Assembly: GCA_947034895.1 (NCBI GenBank)
Contig: OX344762.1
Span: forward strand, 83,322,981-83,386,980
Origin: Rhytidiadelphus loreus
Taxonomy: Eukaryota; Streptophyta; Bryopsida; Hypnales; Hylocomiaceae
Direction of reading: 5' to 3'
DNA length: 64,000 nt
Part shown: positions 35,375 to 49,100 of the stretch, piece after piece
Layout: each line of letters starts with the position of its first letter
Position numbering within the stretch: position 1 is the first letter of the stretch
The notes under the pieces: generated by a model
Told to the model about the DNA's origin: nothing
The model's input: only the letters and a program-made list of their open reading frames with translations
The model's database searches: none
Position numbers and translations under genes: made by a program

Positions 35375-36838
35375 TTTGAATCACAAACAACATTTAAGGA
35401 TTTAGAAATCTAAATCACATCCAAGTGGTTGAATTTAAAATTTTGATCATATAATTAAAAAACTAGAATAGAGAATTATGTCCTTGTTTTAAATTTGTTA
35501 TAAATACAAATTGATTTTTTTTTTTCTAATTAACCCTTGAAGGACTGAGTGATTATTCAACATATGCAAAATATCTTGGATAATTGCGCACAAAATCAAT
35601 TTGGGTAAAATGTTCATGAAATTTTGACACAAGGTGTGAACATACAGTCACCCTCTTGGCAATGTGAATAAATTGTCTTTTTCAATTAGGTGCCTAGATC
35701 AAAAATCTGATTTTACCTTAAACTTTTCAAGCAACTTAGGTAGCATGTGCGAAACTCCTCTTCTACACTTGCTATTTGGTTAGTATATAAGATACATGAT
35801 ATAGGATGTAATACTTGTATTCATGTATCTATTTGGTTTAACTTGCACTGAAAAAGACATAGAGTAGAGGGATATTGAGTGGATCAATAGTCACATGTTG
35901 CAAGTAAAGCCCATATATTGACCATATCAAAATTTGAGAAGGTATGTAATTTATACTTTTGAAATGCGTGAGTTGGACCATAATTAATTTGATAAGTTTT
36001 AGTCAATATGTGAGATTTGTGTTTCCTTTTGCTCATACTAGGGAATTGGTATGCAAGATTTGTATTGGTGCCAAAGTGAATTGTCATAGTGGTAAGGTAA
36101 CTAAATCTAAGATGACACAAACAAACAATTCAACATGGTTCCCATTATTTATCATATTAATTTTTTTTTGGTAGGGTTTTGTTAATTGGTAGTCAAAAGG
36201 AGATTCTAGATTCTCTAGTTAGAATTCATTTTTCGGCCCCCTTGTGAATGTGAAATATGAATATTTCAAGTGCTGAAAATAGGTGTTTCTAAAAACTCAC
36301 CCTGGACTCTCTCATAAACAATGGGAGTACATTTTAGACAAGAACTTGTCGTGGTCAGTTTTAGAAAGCGGTCGAAATGAGGTGTAGTGAACGTGAAATT
36401 GACAGTCCGCTTCAATCCAAAATGGTCAGATTCATGGCACAAAATTCTCAAAGTCCATTGCAGCTGCAGTCCAGTCCGCAAAGCTCCCGGCCTAATATTC
36501 CAAATTTCATAGCTGACTGATTGATGAGACTGAGCTGCCAACTATGCGGCCATGGCTTCATTTTGTCTGTTTTTTTTCAATGGCTTTCAACTTGGGTACC
36601 TAACTTAGATCTTTCCGATCGATTTCAATGCCCTGGGCTTTCCCAGGTGCAACATCACCAGCCACATCAAAATTTTGTCCTTGTGACAACCGAAAGGTGG
36701 TCGCAACCAAAAAGAGTCTGAATACGCTAAACATACGAGCGCCATCATTCGTATTATTAAACTGTTATAGTATTTATGGACCTTGTTGGCAATTGAAAAG
36801 GGGATTTTAGATTCTCTTATTTAATCCCTCATTGCGTA
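35375..36838. other. intergenic DNA, no gene seen
   Basis: AT-rich, apart from a somewhat GC-richer part near 36300-36700. It holds one more TTAA-CCCTTGAAGGAC terminus-like motif at 35533-35549 with no partner found. No gene was recognised. Confidence 0.45.
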
Positions 36839-36839
36839 A

Positions 36840-37731
36840 GGACTGTTTGAGTTCAAAAGCATCGTTGAATTGCTTTTGAAGTGTTATAGATCTAAATGTC
36901 ACTAAGTTATAGAGATCTCTTAAAACCGTACAATTTTGTAGTATACGTGTTGTAGATGACGTGAATCAAATTTGGAGTCATTTGGCTGCATAGATTGCAA
37001 GGTTATAATGTTTTAGTGTTGGAAAAGGGTGCTGAAATTTTCCTAGCAACATGTTTGGGGTGAAATTCAATTTCTAAAACTACTCAATTGGAAAAAGTTT
37101 AAACTGTGAAGTGATTCAAAAACAAAATTCAAAAACACATTGGTGGAAGAAAATATCATTTAATTGACTTATTGTGAATGCAAAATGGCTTTCAAATGTA
37201 AAAAAGAAGTAGCAAGAGAAGTTGCAAAAAACACATCTAAAGGTGAACCTCCTTCTACTAAAATTCTTCTCAGTCACTCATAACTTCTTGGATTGATATG
37301 AAATTTTATCAACGTGAACTAGACTAGTATGTGCAACTTTTTCCAAAAAATATTATTGGAAACAAATACTGTATGAAGAAGAAACAAGCCGCCAAAGTTC
37401 ACTATAATCCAAAAATGTTAGGATTTTGAACTTTGAATTGCTCCCAAACCGATTCAAAACAACTTGGATTGACATGAAAATTTTACCACAATAACTAAAC
37501 TTCAAGGGGAGCATACTAACCCAATTTTTTATTTATTGAAAACTAACATTGGATGAAGGAGATACAAGCCCTCAAAGTTGCAACCTTCAAATGCAGTTTG
37601 GTGAACTCAAATTGATCCTTTGAACTTCAATTGGCTTCCAAGAAATCACTACATCTTGGATTGATTTGAAAATTTTTCTTCTTAAACTAGAAGAGTTAGC
37701 GCAGATTTTACAACTAGTTTTTATTGAGTTC
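36840..37731. repeat. dispersed ~900-bp repeat, copy 2
   Basis: Collinear with 7360-8290 (same landmarks). Its last ~70 bp run into the 185-bp tandem duplication that follows. Confidence 0.75.
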
Positions 37732-38101
37732 GAACATTGGATGCAAAAGTTACAACACTTTGAATTGGACTTGAAACTATACGAGGACACTTTGAATTTG
37801 GTCCCCTTTGAGGATGAAGGGTTAATACTTGTATATTTTAGACATTGTTTGAATACATTAAGGTAGACATACCCAAAAGTAATAAAAGCCGTTTTTTGAC
37901 ATCTAAAAAACACTCGGAACATTGGATGCAAAAGTTACAACACTTTGAATTGGACTTGAAACTATATGAGGACACTTTGAATTTGGTCCCCTTTGAGGAT
38001 GAAGGGTTAATACTTGTATATTTTAGACATTGTTTGAATACATTAAGGTAGACATACCCAAAAGTAATAGGAGCCGTTTTTTGACATCTAAAAAACACTC
38101 G
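37732..38101. repeat. 185-bp tandem duplication
   Basis: Two head-to-tail units, 37732-37916 and 37917-38101, differ at only a few positions. The unit holds an open frame on each strand, but neither encodes a recognised protein. High identity means the duplication is recent compared with the surrounding repeats. Confidence 0.9.
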
Positions 38102-38104
38102 AAA

Positions 38105-38810
38105 TCCAAGCGTAGTTGGACCCAAAGTAGACAAGTGGGGTTACAAGAAGTTGTCACGGTTATGAGGGTAGGTTTTGTGTTGGCCAATCTCTTGCACAAG
38201 ATCCAAGCTCATAGTTTGTTGCTTTTGGGTGTTTCTGTGACTACTTGTGTGTTGGTTTATGATTCTTTTAATAACCTTGTGAGGATAGCTTGACAAATCA
38301 TGTCTATAAGAACTATTAATCCCAAGTAAATTTATTTTCTATCAAAACTTGGTTTGTGTTCATTAATACCTCTAAACTTACACTAAATTGGAAAATAAGA
38401 TTTAATTTATTTTACATTTGTCTATTTCTAATCTTGCAATTGGCATTGGTGCATATGGCCATTGAAAATCGGCAAAAGAATGTAAGATATCATTGACATT
38501 TTTTTTGGTGCAATTGTAATTGTAAAAGAGCATATTGAAGATTTTAGATTTTTTTTTGAGAGATTCTTCAAATTTCCTTTCAAATTGAAGTAAAATGGGA
38601 TGGGGGTTGGATCAACGAATAAAGTATGAAGAAAGGGCTTAAAAGTGCGATTGAGCTTGTAGATGCAATTAGACTTTGTTCTCACATAGATTCTGTCATC
38701 AAACTAGGTAGAGATAGGGGAATAATAAATGTGTTGTGTAGGAAAATTAAAATTGATGAATGGTCCCCTTCAAGCTCGTTCTGGCGGTCCTCCATAGGCT
38801 CCAAATTTTC
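38105..38810. other. intergenic DNA, no gene seen
   Basis: Low-GC sequence; nothing recognised. Confidence 0.5.
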
Positions 38811-38812
38811 TG

Positions 38813-39129
38813 TAAGGTAGTATGCTCTAAAAGGCTCTAAAGCGCCTGTGCTCTAAAAGCAATCATGATACAAAGGTACATTTTGCTTTCTTCAATGTAC
38901 CAGCAGTGTACATTTCAGGAGGTGGTCGCTTCTAATGACCACTGCGTTTCAACTTCAGAAATTTGTATCTAATTCCTTGAAGGTCCAAAAAATATGAAAC
39001 GACTTGGGTTAGATGCCAATTCCTTTTCTCTTCCTATGAAAATTTACTGAAAATTGTTTCAAGGAGTTTTAGCTTCCCTGAAAAGACAAGCAGCTCTTAA
39101 ATGGTCGCTTTAAAGAGCAGACTACCTTA
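38813..39129. mobile_element. MITE family TAAGGTAGG, copy 2
   Basis: Terminal inverted repeats TAAGGTAGTATGCTCT and AGAGCAGACTACCTTA. The internal sequence matches 58640-58950 ('ggtacattttgctttc.tcaatgtac', 'attgtttcaaggagttttag'). No coding capacity. Confidence 0.8.
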
Positions 39130-39134
39130 ATGCT

Positions 39135-41264
39135 CCATTATTTTGCGTTTAAGATAAGCTAATGCTCTGGCCGGTTGCTCTAGTTGGAAGCCTGTTTTTG
39201 ATGCCTGTGTCGAACATGATTTCTGTAGCCATGAGCACCGAAATGAAATGTCAGGAGTCAAGTGTGTGATACGCGTCAGAACGTCCTGGTAAGCGTTGAC
39301 AGGCTCCGTCACAGTCGATTCATTACGCTTCAGCCACTTTCGCCAAGCATGCAAGCATATCTGATCGCCTTTAGTTGCTCATCAGTTCGCCGGTGTGCTT
39401 GCTCGATCAAGCCGTTGGAGGAAAGTTTCTAGCTGCTGCATGTGCTAGAGTTTATACTGAAAGTCATATATACACGAACCTGTACTGGATGCTTGTATGA
39501 TTGGCGAGTTAGAGGGCCTAGCAAGCTACCGCCGGAGAGCTTGGCAGCGTCTTTTTTGGAAGAAATATGAATTCTCAAATGAACTCGGTTGACGGTTCCG
39601 CAGTTGTTGAACTTGCTCGTCAATCATACAGAATTGTCCGGCATGTTTGCCTGCAAAGAGCACGCTTGTCAGAAAAAAGGGGAAAGCAAAATACATTGTA
39701 CAAAATGATACAGTCTGTGCTTTAATGACGTCGTCAGGTACGTCAATCTTACACTGTTGTTTCTCCTGATCGTGAGTGCTCAATTGATGGCATCCGTGCC
39801 CGTAAATTGGGTGGCACTGACTTGTTTCTATCGAAGGAGACGCTTGCATCCTGGCCAATCAAATGCATGATTGCGGTAGCTGAGACTCTCAAGGGTTCAG
39901 GTGGAAAGGGCTACAGTAGACCCGCAGGAATTCACCTGAATCTAAGTCAAGTGGAAGAAAAAAGTATTCGATGAGCACTGGAGTACTTGAGAGCCTAGAA
40001 TGATTCGCAGACCCCCCTCAGTGTCGATCTTCCTGGTAAATGATTACAACCAGTAACAATCTAGCTAATACTTACACGCGACAAGGTCAAATCGTTAGGA
40101 AGAGAGGTTCGGAATGATCCGTAAGCACGGTACTAATGCAGACCTGCCAACAGAGTACCTCACTCAATTATCAATCCTCAGGACAGAAAAACGAAACATT
40201 CAATGTACAAAACAAGCAGCTAAGCTACCAGAGGCGCTGTCCTTAGAGCAATGGTTCGCTTTTTGACTAAGGTCCTCCTTAAACTTCCTCACTTTTGTCA
40301 ATGCAAAGCTTCCTCCCCTTACTTCAGAGCCAACTTACCTGTACTAGAATTGAACAGTGAAAAAGATAATGAAACCTCAATCAAGGATCGCCCACTAAAT
40401 TTCTCCACCCTATTGTCTGCATGAGGGGTTGCAACAACTGGTCTCATGCCATGATTCTTAAGGACATACTGTAATTATGTCTTACTGCCGTTGCTAGAGT
40501 TCATAAGCATCCACTAGTACCCTAGCTGCAAGCAGCTGTGTAAATTCCATTGTGCAAAGGAATCAACAAGGATTTTTCTATTCATCATATTGATGTTCCC
40601 TGCAATCTGCAAATTGCTATGGTCGCTGACACAGCGACATCTGAATGGCCTCAAACTGACAAAAACTGTCTACAAACTGACAAAAACTGTCTACTGACCC
40701 TAATTCGCTAGCAATTGACTATTTCTATTCCAAGATCTAGTTGCTGTATCATGTGCCATGAAATAATCAAGATCTAGTAGCAAGAGCAAATTTTTCTAAT
40801 CAATCGTTGACGAGTCTTTGGCAAGAAGATCCAGGATCTATATATCAAGCATCTGATGCTTGTGTAACTCGAAAACAAAAGAAACCATTCAGACGGATCT
40901 TAAGTATTGTTCAGTTTTTTCGCCCAAATACGGTCTCTTAGCTTCAACTGACCAATTTAGTCAGAGTGTAATACCACCAAATCTTTTCATATCAAGAATA
41001 CCCTGACGGTTCGGGGTAGATAGGATATTGCAGGCTAGAAAGTACACTCACGAGACACTCGAGCATTACCTTCTACAGCAAGCAGTGTCACGGTTTTGAA
41101 CCCAGGCTACCGTGCTTTGTCAGAGACTCCTGCAGTCTTCACTGATGTGACTTGAATTTCGGTCATCTTGCTCTGTTATAATCTCGAGAATATTGCAACC
41201 ATCTCTGCGCTGGAGTCAAATGCTTGTATATCTTTCGTCCACCAGAACAGGCATAAGGAATCAT
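39135..41264. other. intergenic DNA of moderate GC
   Basis: A minus-strand ORF at 39526-39849 (107 residues from its first ATG) has a hydrophobic stretch but no recognised family. No splice-linked continuation was found. Nothing else is supported. Confidence 0.4.
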
Positions 41265-41567
41265 TCATGCTGAACTAACAGTACCCGAGTTACAAACCAA
41301 TCTCTGCGTAGGAACGGCAACAACCCGATCCCTTTGTTGCGGATGTAAATGATCTTTGAGAATCCGCCATGAATCCCAACGAACATTTTCACCTTGAAAA
41401 GAATAGAGATCCCTTCGATTGCGGGAACTACAGGCCTGATTTCTTATGATTTGTCCGTTCAAATTTTTCACTGTACTTAATCTTCCGTCCTTGGAACTAG
41501 CAAGTGTGGCCAAATATTTAGGCCCAATTGAGCCCATGCTCATTATCTCATTCCGTTCATCCGTCAT
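41265..41567 (-). CDS. unrecognised 100-residue ORF
   Basis: ATG-initiated ORF lying 38 bp upstream of, and divergent from, the lipid-transfer-like gene. Composition is ordinary, it has several basic residues, and no signal peptide, membrane span or known motif is visible. It may be chance, because the region is promoter DNA for the neighbour. No function is proposed. Confidence 0.2.
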   Translation of the reverse strand: MTDERNEIMSMGSIGPKYLATLASSKDGRLSTVKNLNGQIIRNQACSSRNRRDLYSFQGENVRWDSWRILKDHLHPQQRDRVVAVPTQRLVCNSGTVSSA

Positions 41568-41605
41568 ATGATCTTCTCCTCTAGCACAGCTTCAGGAGTG
41601 CAACA

Positions 41606-42156
41606 ATGGAGAACACCGCAAGAGCAAAAATGTCCTCAGCAGTCCACGCATTAGTTGCACTGGTGTCTGTTATTATTCTAGTGGCTGAGGGACATTTCTG
41701 TAAGGTAGCGGCAGCGGAGCCACCGAGCGCATGCTCAAGCTCCGTGACCTCCTTGTCAGTGTGCTTGCCAGCAGTCCAAGGTGACAGCCCTCCATTCCCA
41801 ACAGATGCGTGCTGCTCCGTCGTCCGTAGCACCGACACTGGCTGCCTGTGCAATATCGTCTCACTACACTCTGGGGCCATCAGTTCCATGAACATTAATG
41901 TATCTGCCACCCTCCTCTTGCCCCAAAATTGCAAGCACGTCCTCCCCGTTGGCTTCAACTGTGACGGTAATGCACACACATACACATAGCTTTATTATGA
42001 TAATCTCCATTGTAACAATCAACTGATGAGCTTCGTCATAATACTGACTTCAATCAATGTTGCAATCATCTTTCTGCAGGCTATGTTTTTGCGTCATACG
42101 TTCCACCACATCGCAAGCTCATGAATTTGTTGGTAAGGGCCAAGCCAGGGCATTAG
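41606..42156 (+). CDS. secreted lipid-transfer-like protein (eight-cysteine motif)
   Basis: Exons 41606-41966 and 42080-42156 (GT..AG intron, phase 1) encode about 145 residues. An N-terminal signal peptide is clear: a short polar start, then LVALVSVIILVA, with cleavage likely near AAA-EPP (about residue 37). The mature part has the eight-cysteine pattern of plant non-specific lipid-transfer/2S albumin proteins: C43, C53, C69-C70, C80-L-C82, C109 and C119. These form four disulphides around a lipid-binding cavity. Members move or hold lipids in the apoplast and cell wall. The spacing (a 26-residue gap between C6 and C7, CLC with hydrophobic middle) resembles the LTPG/DIR1-like groups. The tail (GYVFASYVPPHRKLM...) does not show a classic GPI signal. 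TTG|GTAAGG at 42129-42136 could be a further donor, so the last residues are less certain. Confidence 0.85.
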
Positions 42157-42159
42157 GCG

Positions 42160-43165
42160 CCGTACCAACATCTTGTTACATTTGAAGTACAATTATATTG
42201 ACGTCGATAGAATAAGTCTTGTCACGTTCTAGGAATTCAATATAGATAAACGAAAACTGCTCTGCTAATTGCTAAATGTTAAGTCAGTGCGAGTAACTCT
42301 GAAAAACTCCGCACACGACGGGTCAAAAGAATGACACGCCTACCTGAGTGAGATGTACCCACCTTGTCTTCTGGTAAGTGATGCTTGGAAAAAAGCTCAT
42401 GTGTTCTACAAAATGTTGTATGCATCGTCAAGCGCATAAGTATCCAAGCATGTTGCAATCCACTTCTATGTACCGATGTACGCTGTATATGTTACCTGTT
42501 TAAATCAGCGACCCATGTGAGAAATAGTACAAAAGACCTATCCGAAATGACAGACACAACTTATTTTCGCAGCATGGAACATAGATGCGCAGGTGATCAA
42601 GTTGAGATGGGTACAAGCAATGTAATGCTTGATCCTTCTCACTGCTTATAGTAGAAGAAAGATGTCTAATAATTAAGGTTCAAACTATAAGAATTTTATA
42701 AAGACTCCTGAAGGAAGTGTATTTACCACTGATCTACTACAAGTGCATCGGCATAAAATCAATCTTAGGAACAATGTTTGAACAGCCTCACCTCACTAAA
42801 TCGATTAATATGGATCGTAACAGACCCAAATTGCATTCACTAGCAAGTTAGAGTACAGATGCTTCAATATTTGTTTAAAAAAATTGCATGGAAAATTCTC
42901 AAAATCTGTAGCTGTTATGCTCACATACTGTCATTCGGACCTTTGCCCATCCACTATACCGTATCTAAACTTTGCTCGGACTCAGACCCGTAACAGTAAT
43001 GCTTGTAGCAGTGTAAAGGAGGAACAATGGCTGCCCTTCTGTTGTGATAACACAATATTGTAGAAAAGGTTTACCTTGTATTGTGAATCAAAACTCTCTC
43101 AAGGGCTGATTGAGTACCAGTCGCCATTCAAATTGCCTTGAGACAGCATGCAGATAGACAACCTA
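42160..43165. other. convergent 3' region between the LTP-like and CCDC57-like genes
   Basis: Holds both genes' 3' flanks. ORFs here (for example 42385-42651 +) have no recognisable content. Confidence 0.45.
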
Positions 43166-46100
43166 TCACGCCTCAAATGGATGATCATCTTTGATATTCC
43201 AGTTTCGAGCTCTTGGCCTGCTAAGGTCGTCTTTACGTTTCATTGCGGCTTTCAACCGAGCACGTTGACTATTTGTTCCCTGAAAGAGCAAAAGTTCATT
43301 GGGTTTGACCTTCTACAAAGAAACAACATTACTTTAAGGACAAAACAAGCACAATGCTTTACAATTGGCACGCCGTCCGCTAGCATAACTTTCGAATTAG
43401 GAGTATTTCTTGCAACAATACATATCAAATCCTCGAAAGTGACCTCAATGCACAACGCTTGAGAAAGATCCTTTACATCACATGAATCTGTGGTGTCTTC
43501 TTGACAGCAAATTCACTTTGATGCAACGAATTTGAAGAGAAAACATTAAGTTTGGTGCAGATATAGAAATACAGAAACTGTATCGAGTAGGCAAAGAAAA
43601 AAAGCAGATAGGGTAAATTCATACGATTCCAGTAAAAACACAGATGATGAGAGCTAGGACCTTATGAAGAGGGTCAGTGTTAACTCCTTGAGGGCGTTCA
43701 TGTAGATAGGATGTCCCTTCCAATTGCAACCCCATAACTTCAGGCGCCTCCCTAGTTTCTCCTGGGACACAGAATAGAAAACATGGAAAACCCTGAAAAT
43801 CCAATCGTGTCCAAAGCAGGGACCACGGAAATTACCTGCACCGTTACATGATAATTTACAAGCTCAATAGAGGGTGATAATAAATCCCGAAAACCATACT
43901 GAAGTATCCATATCAATCTCAAAGTATTCGTATTAGTCACGCAAAATAACAGTTGCTAAGAGAAATATGCTACTATCATTCAGAAACACGTATTAAGAAG
44001 TTTTCATTTGTCAGAGCTGATTCTTGCAATGATAGAGACGGTGCATACCATGTCCAACTCCAAAACCCCAGGGCTTCAAGCTTGGTTCTGTAGCCCTAGC
44101 ATCGGATCTAAACCTAGTTTTGCCAGGCGAAGTCGTCCTTGGACGTGCTGCATGCGCAACATCGTGTGAACTGCTCATACCAGTCATCAATTTTGCATTT
44201 TTTGGAATTGTACCAGGTTCAAATTCTTGTTGGAACTGCACAAGCACACCGTTGGTATCATGAAAGTAAGACATGAAGTTGCAAATAAAGATTCAAACCT
44301 CATATCACAGAAAGCCTACAGACCAAACATGCATTGAATTAATCTACCCGGATACGGCATTCCTGAAGGGTAAAGCCTCAAAGGATTGATGTGTACCTGG
44401 TTAGTCAAACTTGGAGGAACAGCGCTGTAACCAAAATGGGGATTATGAGCGTATTCCCCTGCACCTGACTGCACAATTCTGCAAACACCAGATTTGTCGG
44501 ACTGTCATCAAACTACGAGCAGTTTCAGCAATGCTAATGAGAACCAAAGCGGGTAAAGCTTCTAAACACTGAAAACTGTCAGAATCAAACTTGAACATGA
44601 TTTCCAAACGAAGGCAGTGGTGAAACCAAGAGTTTAGATTGATTTGTAAATAGAAAAATAGAAAAAACTAATCTCACCAGCCAATATCAAGATTTGACAA
44701 CGAAAGAGTGGAAAATAAGAGGAAGTGTGAACGGACTTGCTAAGATCGGCTCTCAAAGCATTGCTGATCTCCATCAGAAGGTCTCGCTCTTTAATAATGC
44801 GAGCCATGTCTGTTTTTGAGGCCTCCAACTGAGCACGTAGACTTAAATTCACTATTTCCACCTCAGGAACCCGACCGTCTATTCCTCGTCCCCGCGGCGA
44901 ATTGGGACTGCAATACCCTCAATACCATTGCCTCCTGTTACTTACCTTCACAATCTCTTTCTCCGCATAAATTTTGATATAAAGCACTATAAACCCAAGG
45001 TTGTCTCATTCTCATTTATAATCATTCTCCTGATACACCTAGCATCCGCAACAAGACCACCAAACTAGCCTCTTTTCTTCAACTAAGAATGTTAAAGGTC
45101 TCATCTTCATAGTTGCTTGGGCAAACAAAGAGGTATTGAGATACGTCCGGTCATTGAGTTCAATTTTATGCTCTAAGTTGCTCTACTCTATACCGAATTG
45201 ACCTCCATCAGCGCATTCAATCTGCAATTTACACCTTTGAGAACATGAACCTCAGCAAACCCCGAGGAAAGTGTGAGTCTATAGTGCCAGCAAGTCACAA
45301 AGCTTTAATAGAATTTAACGGAGCGCTCTTTAGAATCGAAATTTCAGAGAGTCAACGGTCAGCATCTCGAGTTAAATATAGACTAACGAACAAATAGATG
45401 CACTCGCTAACTTACAGGAGTTTCTCTCTGAACTCTAGTCTCGCGTGAGAAACTCTTAAGCTCGAATCTATTTACCTGGACGACCTCACAGCGCGAGGAG
45501 GAGGTGATCTTGATGATCGAGAGTGGGACGAGGACTGCATTTTCGCAGATGATTTTGGCCGACGTTCGGGTGACACACCTGATCTCTTAGGTGAGTTCGA
45601 TTGCTTCTGTGGTGGCCTTCGACAATGAACATTAGGTGACCCAGCTCGTAACTCGCCTAGCTCGTCTGCCATGTCTTGAACCACAGATTTTAAGTATTTC
45701 ACTTCTTCTCTCAAATGCCTCACTCCAGCACGCTGCTCATCAATTGCCACGAGATGACCAGATCAGACGGTGATGCCCAAGGACATCTCTGGTTTAAGAC
45801 ACCACTGCAGCAAGGCAACTGTTGCTAAGAAATGAAGCAAGAAACAAATTATCCGCATTAAGTTTCGAGTTCCATCGGCTAAATCCATTCTATCTCTCCC
45901 CATCATCTGCAATCTGATTAACTGAGTGAATTCAAGCACTTATATAAAGCTAGTGATTGCCAGAGTAAATGAAATATGCTTCGCTGAGGGCTATAGCATA
46001 CAACATAGGTAGCAGAAAAAGATATAATTAACTATACTTCGAACTCAAGGAGCTTAAAAGCGCGCTTAACTATTTCCTGAATACTAATCACACCAAGCTG

Positions 46101-49100
46101 AATGAAGATTGTAAAGCGCTGGTACGAAAAGCGTTTCTAATACTCAGGTTCAAATTCACTTGGCCTCAGAACAACATTCGAACGAAGTCGAGCAAGCAAA
46201 ATAATTATGACCAAAAACCTTTTTGACGGGGCTCGGGGAAGGTGACCTTGATGGAGTCTTGGTTCGTCTCTGTAGAGATTCCATTTCCAAGCGCATGGTA
46301 CCTGAATTCATGAGACGAATAATAAGTTCATCCTCTTCACAGACTAGTGGATGGATGCAAGCCATCAGAGTCAAACAAGGCAATGCAGAAATAAGGTGAA
46401 AATGATATCATTCTCTCAATCATGTTTCATGGCATGTTTTGATTCCTCCAGTGCAGGCCGATTGCTAACTAGGCCAGCAAGTGAAAATCAGTTTAATCGA
46501 GAACTAATGATATTTCAAAAGAAGAAAGAGAGAAAGACAGAAAGAGATGGAGAGAGAGCGAGAGAAAATCAAATTTTTGGAGTCAATCTTACTTACCAAC
46601 GGCGTCACGCATGCGGTCATTCTGCAAAGAAAGTTCCTGACATCGAGCTCGTAGCTGATTGTTCTCTGCTTCCAGCTTTCCTTGGTTTATCCTAACCGCT
46701 GGCATCATCATCCCATGCACCAGGTTCGATCAGGTAGTATTACAAACTACCTCACACATAGCTCACTGGCAGAAAAAAATGTTATTGTTATGCTAGAGAG
46801 TATCACTGATTGCTCTTATTAGCTTCTAGTAGATTAACATAGAAGAAACTAGTGCTCATTTCCGAATTGAATATCGGAAGTACAAAGGAATGTGAGGAAA
46901 ACTGATGTTTAGAGAATATTGATGCTTACCATCATCATTTGACAAGCCAGGGGACAAAAGTGGCGATGGAGCTGGATAGGAGCTGGCGCTACCGCTGCCT
47001 CCTGCAAGACCCTGTGTAGAGGCATGTATCAACACCGCACCCCAGTGGAGTATCAAAAAATCAGTTCTGTACAGTCCGGTACTGAAAGCTTACAACCGGC
47101 CGATTTGAGCCATTCACATTTCTTTTAACAATGTGCAATGTAATTGGTATATTTGGTAAGCATAATTATCATTGCATCGTTACGCAATCCCAATCAAGCA
47201 TACCAAATTTCAGTTTCAAAAAATCAAAACTCCATTTCCAGTGAATTTTTAAAGTTCATTTTCAATGGTTTTATATAATATTTTATTGAGAACAAGTGAT
47301 GATGAATTTTTTTTAATTTGATTTCGTAGATATGTAGGGAACATCCATACCCACCTCTTCCATTCAACAAGCATCTCCAAAAAAGTTTCACAATTCCTTC
47401 TATGTACAAAGATTTCCATGTTTGAGTGACAATGCCTAAAATGTTGTAAAATAGATATCTCTCTTGTTTATAATTAGATTTATCTATTTGCACCTCACTT
47501 GGTAACTAATTTCGTACATTCGAACATGATGGTACAATTAATTTGCCAAAATCAAGTTAAAATATAGAGATATCCATTTCTTCAAAGTTTGATCATATCA
47601 TGACACTTTTCATTGAACTCATATTTTTGTTACTTAAGGGTTTGTTTTTTAATATGAAAGATGAGTGTATGGATTTTTCCTATGTATCCATGCAATCGAA
47701 TTAAAAAAATTCATCATCAATTGTATTCAATAAAATATTAGGTAAAACCACGAAAATTGTATTTAGAAATTCACCAAAAATGGAATTTTGGCTTTTTGAA
47801 ATTGAAATTTGGTATGCTTGATTGAGATTAAGTTAGAATTGAGTGATAATTATGCAAGACAAAAAAGTCAATTTTATTTTATATTATGTACAAATCTTTG
47901 AATGACTTCAAAAGGCAGTTTGTAAGCTTTCAGTACCCGACTGTACATAGTTTCTCTTTTAAGGAAATAGACAGTTTAGATACCAAATTTTCCGGAAGAA
48001 AATATAATAATCAGCAGTCGTAAATTGATGTGCATGAGTAACTCTCTTCCAATATCTGGCAAGACATGGCATTGTCGATCGCTCCAAGGCTAATTAAGGA
48101 TGCATGTAAGCACTTGAAAATTGAGTTGAATTATTGACAATAGCATTCTAGATTACGAGAGTTACCAGTCCTTGAGGTAGCATTCCCTCATGTTGCTTGT
48201 TGCCTGCTAGCTCTTTCTGGTCAAGAAAATAAAATTAAGTGTATTAAATATAATTTGCTCACGTAATATATAAGTCAAGGTAGCAAGCTAATTCCGCACT
48301 ATAAGTGGATGTAGGAGAAAGAAGAAATGCTTGCTAGAGGAAACATAGAGCTGGACAAGAAACTAGTTAATGAGTAAGAAACTGCCAAAAATGTCTGATA
48401 AATAAGTGAGAATTGTTTCCGCACCACATACAAGTTTCAACCCTCCAAGTATGCCCCTGGAACGAGCATACCTGAAGATCACGGTAGCTGTTGTGCAGTT
48501 CATTATGTTTCTCTCCCAACTCTTTTTGCTCTCGCACCTTCTCTTCTATCTCCTTACGCAATCGCCCTATCTCAGCCTCCAAGTTCCGCGTCTATGAACA
48601 GAATGAAAACCCAGGCAATTGTGTCCAGCACCGGAAAATATTAAACAAAGACTCACGCACACAGATGAGATCATACCAGCTGTAATAATTGAGAACGGAA
48701 ACCAAAAAAACTGACATGTCCTCCAAATTAAGGAGCATTTGGGAATGGAAAAATAACAACAGAATATTATATCTGGAGAAATTCAAAAACTATCATACCA
48801 CTAAGTATTAATACAAAAATTCTTACTCTCAAATAATCCCAGTAGACTAAAATTTTAAGATTTCTAAGCACGGGCAATGCATCCTATACCTGGCTAGCAG
48901 CACTCTCCAACTTGTTTCTGAGAGAATCAATTTCTCCTTTCTGCACAATCCAGTTCCAACAGAATTCAGGAAATTCAATTGTGAAGGAAAGATTGCCTTC
49001 AATGTGATACACTTTCAACTCTTGATGTTATAAACTTAATGTTTATTAATACGCTTGAGATTCGCTGTTACTAAATGGCAAGAACGTGCGCGGATTCAGA

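Noticed and set aside
43252..43940. Open frames giving plausible peptides (such as NYHVTVQGFPCFLF and IEVTFEDLICIVARN) between the last exons of the CCDC57-like gene
   Set aside because: They cannot be joined in phase with exon 21. Using the acceptor at 43761 and donor at 43661 gives a continuous frame into the conserved C-terminal exon, so these pieces are intronic.
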